A DNA stretch of 64,000 bases from assembly GCF_003573695.1 (NCBI RefSeq), contig NC_039359.1, forward strand, positions 95,973,275 through 96,037,274. Direction: 5' to 3'. The number at the start of each line of letters is the position of its first letter. Position 1 is the first letter of the stretch. Source of the stretch: Papaver somniferum (taxonomy: Eukaryota; Streptophyta; Magnoliopsida; Ranunculales; Papaveraceae). Under the pieces are notes generated by a model. That model ran no database searches. It was not told the origin of the DNA and saw only the letters and a program-made list of their open reading frames with translations. Shown here piece after piece: positions 55,561 to 64,000 of this stretch. Position numbers and translations under genes: made by a program.

Positions 55561-56256
55561 TTACCGAACATAATCTGTGTGCCCCAATTCTCGTGCTTCA
55601 CAATGATTTTTACTTGCTCCTAGCATAGTGGTTAATTTCCTTGAACTAGTGTTGAACTCTTTCAAGTCATCTTCCAACATCTTGATTTTATCAAGAGCAG
55701 CAGCTAAATCAGCCTCAAGGCGTTTTTCTCGAGCGAGAAAAGCACTTTCTCTGTCATCAAAACTAATTTGTTGAGAGTTAAACCTTTCTTCAGATTCTGC
55801 AAGTTTATCTTCCAACAAAAAGTACTTTTGATAAATATTATCACATTCAAGTGACTTCATGCGTAGGTTTTCCACAGAATCCTTGAGGATCGATTCGTTA
55901 GAACGATTCGAAAAATAAACACCTGCGTAACATCTTCTCAATTTCTTGTTTTCTCGACAGAGAGGAGTCAGAAGAGGTGAGACATGAGAAGTTATAATCT
56001 TCTTCATATTCCACGAATCCACAAAGTTAACATACTCTGAGACTTCCTCATCAACATCTCTATCAATATCTGAATCACCTTCATTAGAAAGTTCATCCAA
56101 CTGTTTTTCTAGGAGAGTTTCCCAATCAACAGCTTTTACATCAAGAAAATGTTTAGATATTGACTTAGATGCATCAGTTTTCTCAGGTGAATCCAAGATT
56201 TTAGAATCATCTGGAAATTTCTGAATTGGTACGTTATTAGAGATATACTCGTCCAT
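55561..56256 (-). CDS. Coiled-coil ORF of the non-autonomous element (gag-like position)
   Basis: 231 codons from the ATG at 56256, about 50 bp after the primer site, to 55561. The N-terminal part is acidic (DEGDSDIDRDVDEEVSEY-like, seen here as SNEGDSDIDRDVDEEV). A middle part contains SPLLTPLCRENKKLRRC, and a C-terminal heptad-rich segment runs from about residue 140 to 205 (LAREKRLEADLAAALDKIKM). The position suggests a gag-derived protein, since the tails of copia-type Gag proteins have similar acidic and coiled-coil sequence. However, no gag core or zinc knuckle is visible, so the function is open. It is the most intact of the copies in the window. Confidence 0.6.
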   Translation of the reverse strand: MDEYISNNVPIQKFPDDSKILDSPEKTDASKSISKHFLDVKAVDWETLLEKQLDELSNEGDSDIDRDVDEEVSEYVNFVDSWNMKKIITSHVSPLLTPLCRENKKLRRCYAGVYFSNRSNESILKDSVENLRMKSLECDNIYQKYFLLEDKLAESEERFNSQQISFDDRESAFLAREKRLEADLAAALDKIKMLEDDLKEFNTSSRKLTTMLGASKNHCEARELGHTDYVR

Positions 56257-56307
56257 AATCAGATCTCTACAAACACAGACTTATGAGGTCCTTAATGTGA
56301 TTGCATG

Positions 56308-56320
56308 CTCTGATACCAAT
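56308..56320 (-). other. Met-tRNA primer-binding site of the array element
   Basis: ATTGGTATCAGAG on the - strand directly follows the end of LTR3 (..TTTTTCA). Confidence 0.85.
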
Positions 56321-59246
56321 TGAAAAAGTGGGGGTCTAACAACACCACCCAATATTTCGCTTAGAAATCTGTATGGACAAACTCGAACATACTTTCAAGA
56401 GAATCAACAAGACTCAATCAATTAAAAGTACATCAACGAGTGTATATCTTTCTCTTGATTTGATTTACTCAAGCAAGACTGCGAGTTCTAATAAAATACA
56501 AGGAATAACTTGGATGGTACCAAAGACCAATATCCAAGGATCAAATAATATCAATCAACAATCAAAGGTCGGATTTCCAATTAATTGATTCAACCGCACA
56601 ACTTGTATTATTTCAATCATAAAGATAAAATAATATAATGCGGAAATCGAAATAACACAAACACCAGAAATTTTGTTAACGAGGAAACCGCAAATGCAGA
56701 AAACCCCCGGGACCTAGTCCAGATTGAACACACACTGTATTAAGCCGCAACAGACACTATCCTACTACAAGCTAACTTCGGACTGGAATGTAGTTGAACC
56801 CCAATCAATATCCCACTGATCCAAGGTACAGTTATGCCCATACGCCTCTGATCCCAGCAGGATACAACGCACTTGATTCCCTTAGCTGATCTCACCCACA
56901 ACTAAGAGTTGCTACGATCCAAAATCACAGGCTTTGACAATAAATAAATCTGTCTCACACAGACAAGTCTATCAAAGGATCAATATGTCTCCCACAGATA
57001 AACCCTAAAGGTTTTTTTCCGTATTTTGATAATAACCAAGGTGAACAGAAACCAATTTATAATCCGGTCTTATATTCCCGAAGAACATCCTAGATTAATC
57101 AATCACCTCACAACAATCTTAATCGTATGGTAGAGAACCAAGATTTTGTGGAATCACAAACAATGAGACGAAGTGTTTGTGATTACTTTTTATATCTTGC
57201 CTATCGGAGATATCAATCTCAAGACAATCAATCTGATTGTACTCGTATGATAGAAGATGAAAGATCAGATCACACAACTACGATAAAAGTAGTATCGGTC
57301 TGGCTTCACAATCCCAATGAAGTATTTAAGTCGTTTAACCCGGTTTGAGAAAAGGAAACCAGAGGTTAAATGAGAGTTGTCTCTAGCACGCAAACTAGTA
57401 TCACACTAAGGTGTGGGGATTAGTTTTGCACAATACTAGATGTCTCCTTTATATAGTCTTTCAAATAAGGGTTTTGCCTATCCACTGTTAGATGAAAACC
57501 TGATTTAGATTCAAGCTAATATTTCTCAACCGTTAGATCGAAAACTTAATAACCAAGGTGAACAGAAACCAATTGATAATCCGGTCTTATATTCCCGAAG
57601 AACAGCCTAGATTAATCAATCACCTCACAACAATCTTAATCGTATGGTAGAGAACCAAGATTTTGTGGAATCACAAACAATGAGACGAAGTGTTTGTGAT
57701 TACTTTTTATATCTTTCCTATCGGAGATATCAATCTCAAGCCAATCAATCTGATTGTACTCGTACGATAGAAGATGAAAGATCAGATCACACAACTACGA
57801 TAAAAGTAGTATCGGTCTGGCTTCACAATCCCAATGAAGTATTTAAGTCGTTTAACCCGGTTTGAGAAAAGGAAACCAGAGGTTAAATGAGAGTTGTCTC
57901 TAGCACGCAAACTAGTATCACACGTAAGGTGTGGGGATTAGTTTTGCACAATACTAGATGTCTCCTTTATATAGTCTTTCAAATAAGGGTTTTGCCTATC
58001 CACTGTTAGATGAAAACCTGATTTAGATTCAAGCTAATATTTCTCAACCGTTAGATCGAAAACTTAGCTTGTTATACACACTTGACAATGCATGTTTCTA
58101 GGTTTGTTAACCGTACCCAAATGTATGCACTTGTTGGTTCAATAATAGTCAACCAAAAGGTTAGCCATATGAGCATCTCATATCAACCATGTTATTCTTC
58201 ACCATAACTAGTTCAAATGACTCAAATGAACTGGTTAGAGAGTTGTTCAATTGCAAGGAAATCTTATGTACTACACAAGACACAATTTAAGAAAAGATGA
58301 TTTGATTCATTTGAATCGGTTCATGAAATTTATAGCCACGGTTTGCAACCTTTCATTCCTTAGTCTTTATAAGTTTAAGTTCAGAAATCATCTTCTGATA
58401 TATAACCTTTCACAAGTTTGCAGACTAGGTTCGCGGACTTAAGCAACCGGCAGAGTTTACAAACTCCAACAGAAAATCTCGGCAAAGACTTTCCGCCGGT
58501 TCGCGGACTGGGTTCGCGGACTTGTCTAGTTTGTCAACTCCAGCAGAATTTCTCGGGATGAGAAGTTAGGAAGTTCGCGGACTGAGATCTCGGACTTTGC
58601 TCACGCCATTCTCCGGTTTCTCTTGATCAACAAAGTTCGCAAACTTTGGTTCAAGGAATAAGACTTATACAAAAATGTGTTTCCAAAATGATGTTTATGC
58701 CCATCATTAGTTATGTAATCTAAACTCTCATTTCAATCATTGAAATATTCTCAGAGGACGTTATACTGTTGTTACACCATTTCTCGTCAAAGCAATTTTC
58801 AAAGTGATTGAAACATATCATGACTTTCGTCACTAGGTAAAGATAAACTTGATCGAAGCGAAACGCTTACCAACACATATTTCGAGATATAGATAGGCGA
58901 GGTATACTCGGATGGAAATACCAAATGTGTATAATCCAAGTCTATATATATAGCATACGACTTCTTGTCTCAAAGAGTAGGAGATAGAGTAGATAGACTT
59001 TTGAGTGACAGATAAGTTCAAGTCTTCACATACCTTTTTATCGAGAAGCTCCACTGGTTCCTTGAGTAGTTTTTCTTTTGTATGATGAATCGCCATGAAG
59101 TCCTTGAGCTCAACTACACTTTCTATCCTAGTCCGAGACTTAGCTATAATAGACTAGAAATCAAGACTTATAGTTTTGATCACTAACATTGACAAACATG
59201 CTTGAGATAGCAACGCATGCGAGGTCGACCGAGCAATGCTCTAACA
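56321..59246 (-). repeat. LTR3 of the array, with internal duplication
   Basis: 2,926 bp: the same LTR as 50743-53169 but longer by a 518-bp tandem duplication at 57031-58066. Confidence 0.9.
57031..58066. repeat. 518-bp tandem duplication inside LTR3
   Basis: 57031-57548 and 57549-58066 are near-identical copies, joined where GAAAACTTA meets ATAACCAAGG. A short A/T overlap at the junction suggests slippage or end joining. LTR1 and LTR2 have one copy only. Confidence 0.93.
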
Positions 59247-60275
59247 ATCTCCCCCTTTGTCAATTTTAGTGACAAAACTTTCAATACATATAGAATACAA
59301 AAAATATAAAGAAAATTTAGTAGCTCATATTCCACATGTCTAATCTTCAACATTCCTCGAAATCTTCGTCACTTCCAAGTACTCCCATGATCCCAAAGGT
59401 TGTAAGTTTAGTATCATCGTTGTTGAAGATCGGTAACTATAACAATGAGAAAGCATCGGTCTCGATCATTGTTATATAGTGTCATTGTATTATTACACAG
59501 TGTCTGATGAGTGCTAAAAAGCGCATATTTCTATATATTTTTCTTGGCATTTAACTCATCTTTTGTGCATTAATTCTACATTTTATCCCATATTCTGTAT
59601 TTTCATTGTTTTCAAGAATAAATATTTTTCTTAATTAATTTTGCATTTTTAGGTAATAAATAAAGTCGGATGACTTGCGGAGCAGAAAAGTGGTGAAAAG
59701 CCAGGAAGAATTACGCAAGGAAGCCGCAAAGAATGGAGCGCACGTCCAAAAAGCTAGGAATGGGCTCAAGAAGGAAGAATTGTTCTTAAATAAGATATGG
59801 GCTTGGCATACCCAAGGCCCAAAACCCTTACCCAAACCCATTTTCTATATCCATACCCGCCTCCATTCTCAGCCGTGAGATCGGATCCATCTCATCGTCC
59901 AATGGTCGCTTCTTCATCGTTCATCAAAATATGAAGTCCCTGCAAAACACCATAGTACCTAAATTCCAAGCCTTCAGATTAGATCACATTTAGATCCTAC
60001 GGTCGCTTCTTTGCCTGCTCATCAAATATCGATACTTCCGCTTAACACTACAACACCTAACCTCGATCTTCGCCGTCAGTTTTGATGTATCTCGTCATCC
60101 AACGGTCTCCCCTCATCCATTTCCATCGCGCCGTTGGATCATTCCATCATCCTATAATCCTACGGTCCAGCTTCGCAAAACATCAAAATCCTCTACACCT
60201 GCTCAACACACTAGTATCCTATACCTATACCCTAACCAAACGCCCCCTCCTTCTTCTCCATCGACTTCTTCTCTT

Positions 60276-60300
60276 CCCCCCCCCCCCCCCCCCCCCCCCC
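60276..60300. repeat. 25-bp poly(C) tract
   Basis: Twenty-five consecutive C residues inside the solo LTR. A similar homopolymer of 45 G lies at 3567-3611. Confidence 0.9.
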
Positions 60301-61729
60301 TCTCTGCAACAGAACCACCTTCTCCATCATCACCACTACCCACTCCACTGCCACGCCACCACCTCTACCTGTCTCACATCATCCCTAAACTACCAACCCA
60401 TCATCACCCCCTAACTATCTAGCCCCCTATTCCCTCAATCTCTCACGTTTCTTCCCTGAAACCCTAAGCGTGAGAGGTTGATGAAGTAGGTGACCTAGAG
60501 AAGAAATCAAGGTATGGGAAAGGCACCAGGAGAAGCAGAGAAGACATGGGTCGATGCTAATTGAGGAGATTTGTCACATCAAGGTAAGAAAAAAAAACCC
60601 AAACCCTAATTTCAGTTAATTTGGGGATTTTCGAGTAAACTCTAATTACTGTTAGGGAGAAGCATGGAGGAGCATTATAGAAGATATGGGTCTGATTTGT
60701 ACTGTCAAATTAGGTAGAAATAATTTACCTAATTTCTGTTTGATTTTAGGGATTTTTTGGGAAGAACCCTAACTTGTAATTGGGTATAAATATGACTGTG
60801 GGTGTGATGTAAAGGCTTATGCTGGAATAGCCAGTGTCCAGAACTTTGATGTTCTGTATATGTTGTTTTCTTGGTATTCACTGTGTAATGTTCATGTTCG
60901 GTTTTGTGTAATGTTCATGTGTTTAATTCCTTTCCCTGTTTTATTGTCCTGTTGATGTTGTTGTTAATGTGATGTTTTGGGAGAACTGGATTAGCCAGTC
61001 TCTCCAATTTTTGTGTTGTTCCTGTTAATCATGTGTTGTTCCATCTGTTCTCTCATGTTCTCATTAGCTGAGGCTCAGATGAAGCTTTAGTGGACTGTTA
61101 GGTAGTGGAATGTTAGGTTAGAAGCCTTAGTGCACTGAATTGATTGAGCAATGGGAGAAATCAGTGCTCACTAGTGCTTGTGATTGATTGTACTGTCAAA
61201 AGACAGTCAATACTAGGAGCACATCAGTTGAGCAAGCTGATTATCTTGCTATTCCCTTTTTGTATGCTTAGGATCTTAAGTTGGCCTTAACTGTCACTTA
61301 GTTCCATTAGGGATTCAACCTAGAACTACACTATCTGGCTAGGTCACAAGGTGGATTCATAACCTAGTTGTGTTGTTTCTCTGTTTTGTATATGTAGTTT
61401 TGCTCCCCTGCCATTGCCCTTGGCTTAGGCCTTGGTTCTTTCTCTTTGCTTCATTTCCATTGCCATCTTCACTGCCATTTTCACCATTTCCTTTGCTTTT
61501 CTTCACTATCACTCTCCACTGTCACTGTCACCTGTTTTGTGTTTTGTATTTGTATCTGTTTTCTTGTGTTTATTGTTTTATCATCCATTGTCTCATTATT
61601 TCACTACCATCTTCATTGCTTTGTAAATATCACAGCTTCACTGCCACTATTTGCTCTTTCTTCTCATTTGTTTCTCCTGTTCTTGTTACTGCATTCATTA
61701 CCTTGTTTTACAAAAGCCCAGTGTAATCT

Positions 61730-61990
61730 AGTTCATAGCTCAGAAGCCTAGCTAATCTAAAGGCCCAGCCAACTGAGCCCAAGGCTCAGTTCATTCCAAA
61801 AATCAAAGGTCCAGTCCACTGTGGACTTAATCAAAGCCCAAGGCCCAGTGCAATTCAAAAGACCAAAAACCCATAAGTTCACAGTCAATCCAAAAGCCCA
61901 CAGAGCCCAAAACCATTTCATTGTTACAAAAACCCACTAAGCCCAAAGCACAATTAGAAGCCCAATAGCAATTTAGAGCCCAAATAGCTA
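61730..61990. repeat. AAGCCCA-rich short repeats in the solo LTR
   Basis: Short variants of AAGCCCA, AGGCCCAG and AGAGCCCAAA recur about fifteen times in 260 bp. This local sequence bias has no coding sense. Confidence 0.7.
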
Positions 61991-64000
61991 GAAACTCCAA
62001 ACACCCCCAGTCTCTGTGGATCGACCCGTACTTGCACGAGCTACAACTGACGACCGTGCACTTGCGGTATTACTGTAGGCCCGCGTTTTTATTTCGCTTC
62101 AATTTTATACGCTTTCCCGGGCCCACCAGTGTCAAAGTTCAATTGTATCATAACTTCAACAATAATACTATGGTGATATGTATCACTCCCCCTTGGTCAA
62201 TACTCCATGTCATATGGAAACCACTCCCGCTTACATAATGATCCGAAAACCATATATATTTGTAGTATGAACTACATATTTATTCGCCCCCTTTTTGTCA
62301 ATAAAATTGGCAAAGGTACAAGAACGGGATCATAATGAAATTTCCGAAAGAGACGTTTCATAGACTAAAAGAAGAATACATACCAACTAATTTAGATACA
62401 ATCATAAAGCCGAAGCTAAATGCATTCATCAAGGAGTTTAAATATACAAGATAACCCCTCTAATATTCCACAACCGCACTCCCCTCAAGATATTACCATT
62501 AAGCACAAGTTCAAAAGAACTCTCCCCCATTTGATGTCATTCCCAAAAGAACAACAAGAGCGACCTTAATTTCAAAAGAAAAGAAGGATTTTATTGGACA
62601 CCAAAAACCATGATAATGATTTTCTATATCCAAAAAACTCAATCAAATTAATCACAAGTAAACCCATGATTAATTTAATCGGAATACGCAATCAAATTAA
62701 ACACAAGAGGTGATCAATTCAATTGATTATGCTCAACATAAGAGAACTTATGGAGACACGAAAATACTCAACTAGATTAATTACAAGAGAACCCATAATT
62801 AATCTAATTGGAATACACAACCAAACTAATCACAAAAGTAATCAATTTAATTGTTATTTGTTTTGCTCGACATAAGAAAACTTACGGAGTAATAACTAAA
62901 TAACCAAACAAGATGATTAATTTAGTTCAATATGCTCGACATAACATATCTCATGGAACACCAACTAAGATAATAAATCAACTTGGTTGTATAGTGATTA
63001 ACATAAGATGCATTACGGAGCCTCACAGTAATACATAAAAATATGGATCAGGGATGATCAATACTGCGGAATACACAAGGATTCATTTTATCTTCAATCA
63101 CTATTTGCACAACAATATTAATAGACATAATCCTTGAAAACAAAAGATTTTAACCTATCTTCCATTAATAATGGACATAATTGGCTTAACTTTTGTATTT
63201 GTCAAAAGTCCATTCATTCTTTTATCAATACATGCATATCGACATACGAAAGACTTTACTTTTGACAAGGTATGGGACAATCAAGTTCACGGACGTAAAC
63301 ACACATATCCCATAAAAAGACTGCAATATTTGAAACCATAAAGATTAATACTGCAAAAATCATCTTCCAACCAATTTAGAATTTAAACCAATGAAATCTA
63401 AAAACATGAAGATGAAAACGTTGGACATAGCTATGTGTAATCACAATAATGGCTATTCCAAACTGTAGTAATCCTTCTCAAAAATAAGAATAAATTCTCA
63501 TAAGAAGTTTCCTAGGCACCAAGACAAACTCGTAATGCACTTATAAGATGATTTGTCCTTCTAGGGTAGATTCAATCTTTTTCACCCGGATTTACACCAA
63601 GAATAGATATCAAAGGAATATAAAAAGATTTTCTTAACTAATAAGAACATACAAAGTCATTAACGACCATGCACCATAGTCACAAAAAAAGATTGTGAAC
63701 ATTCAAGAATCTCATAGTAATGCGTGCTACTGCCCATTCTTGAAATTTTTTCTTTGTGATTCATCAAAAACATTCTTGTAAAAGATATAAATAAGCTTAG
63801 AAGAGTAGTACTCCAAGAATCCAAGTTCCCAAGTCCAAGAGAAGTGGAACAAGTGCAACGAAACAGAGCAAAACACTCAAAAACAAGAGACAGAACAAAT
63901 AACAATCTTAACTCATCTGAATTCAGAAATTCTCATCTTCAATTTGAAGAGAGTTCAAATAGGAAGAGAACTCAAAAAGAATGAGGTCATTCCGAGTTCG

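Larger units (their letters stand above)
53170..56320 (-). other. Internal region 2 of the array
   Basis: 3,151 bp with the coiled-coil ORF next to the primer site. The remaining 2.4 kb (53170-55560) is AT-rich. It holds one small - strand ORF (54947-55192, 81 codons, ending MNHKEEISRMGSSTHYYEIL and on) that is also found at 49370-49585 and 63660-63905. Its product is not recognised, and similarity between units may simply reflect their common origin. Confidence 0.82.
59505..62128. mobile_element. Solo LTR (about 2.6 kb) of a Ty3/gypsy-type element
   Basis: Starts TGATGAGTGCTAAAAAGCG and ends CCCGGGCCCACCA, with the 5-bp duplication GTGTC at 59500-59504 and 62129-62133. The TGATGAGTGC start and the GATCGACCCGTACTTGC / CGTGCACTTGCGGTATTAC sequence near the other end are characteristic of long Tat/Athila-type LTRs. 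No internal coding region or second LTR copy is present, so it is the product of LTR-LTR recombination or a very long single terminal repeat. It contains a 25-bp poly(C) tract and AGCCCA-rich repeats. Confidence 0.85.
45236..64000 (-). mobile_element. Tandem array of a non-autonomous LTR retrotransposon
   Basis: Order on the + strand: LTR1 (45236-47615), internal 1 (47616-50742), LTR2 (50743-53169), internal 2 (53170-56320), LTR3 (56321-59246), internal 3 (59247 to beyond the window). Spacing of identical landmarks is about 5.5 kb. On the - strand each LTR starts TGTTAGAGCATTG and ends ..ACTTTTTCA. It is followed by a Met-tRNA primer site (ATTGGTATCAGAG, clearest at 56308-56320) and preceded by a purine tract (GACAAAGGGGGAGAT, at 59247-59261). 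Only a coiled-coil ORF follows the primer site; no protease, RT or integrase is seen in about 3.1 kb. LTR-sharing arrays of this kind form by unequal recombination between LTRs of neighbouring copies. The left flank is AGCAT; the right end is outside the window. Confidence 0.9.
59247..64000 (-). other. Internal region 3 of the array (cut by the window edge)
   Basis: Begins with an intact purine tract on the - strand (59247-59261), is interrupted at 59505-62128 by a solo LTR, and resumes at 62129 with sequence matching 47840 onward and 53435 onward. It includes the small ORF copy at 63660-63905. The primer site and next LTR lie outside the window. Confidence 0.82.

Noticed and set aside
60082..60414. 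110-codon Pro/His-rich ORF
   Set aside because: Created by the poly(C) tract and pyrimidine-rich sequence of the solo LTR.
61370..61751. Three overlapping Cys/Phe/Leu-rich ORFs resembling membrane proteins
   Set aside because: They are frames of a pyrimidine-rich low-complexity segment; hydrophobicity follows from T-rich codons.

Overview
This is nuclear DNA of a flowering plant, most likely a eudicot. It is almost entirely a graveyard of mobile and viral DNA. The evidence is GT-AG introns, plant retrotransposon lineages, Stowaway-type miniature elements, an inositol-transporter-like gene and FBD/F-box gene remnants. There are no bacterial features (no operons, no ribosome-binding-site spacing), no rRNA or tRNA genes and no CRISPR array. 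I cannot name the species. No intact host gene is visible. Strand and family assignments below come from reading the sequence; no database search was run.

Layout. (1) 1-2.4 kb: a LINE reverse-transcriptase remnant, then AT-rich DNA with a cluster of alternating TTACGG/CCGTAA motifs. (2) 2.4-18.9 kb: a broken inositol-transporter-like (major facilitator) gene on the + strand. It is split by a 13.4-kb Ty3/gypsy Tat-lineage retrotransposon lying on the - strand (4814-18253, target duplication CAACC, nearly identical LTRs). The retrotransposon carries gag, protease and pol, an in-frame UAG in a tobamovirus-like readthrough context, and a long multi-exon gene in antisense orientation near its 3' end. 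(3) 19.0-20.1 kb: two miniature inverted-repeat elements and a CCTC repeat. (4) 20.1-38.4 kb: three copies of one endogenous caulimovirid (pararetrovirus), organised like a florendovirus: movement protein, coat protein, protease, RT and RNase H, then a second ORF of unknown function. Copy A (+) and copy B (-) are joined tail to tail into a giant inverted repeat. Copy C (+) is truncated at its 5' side. A scrambled leader segment lies between B and C. All three are disrupted, although copy A keeps one uninterrupted protease-RT-RNase H frame. (5) 38.4-43.4 kb: a roughly 4.9-kb element with terminal inverted repeats and matching subterminal TTACGG/CCGTAA clusters, carrying a piece of an FBD/LRR F-box-type gene. 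(6) 43.70-44.15 kb: a complete 449-bp TRIM element. (7) 45.2-64.0 kb: a tandem LTR-internal-LTR-internal-LTR-internal array of a non-autonomous, - strand LTR retrotransposon (LTR about 2.4 kb, internal about 3.1 kb). The third LTR has a 518-bp internal duplication, and a 2.6-kb solo LTR of another family sits in the third internal region.

How the parts relate. The host locus was decayed by successive insertions. The Tat element is the youngest large insertion by LTR similarity. The viral cluster is older and carries repeated C-to-T nonsense changes, consistent with cytosine methylation. The most notable structures are the viral inverted repeat (a potential long hairpin RNA source), the UAG-CAA-UUA signal in the Tat gag-pro/pol frame, the spliced antisense gene of the same element, the gene-capturing transposon with motif-rich ends, and the LTR-sharing tandem array.
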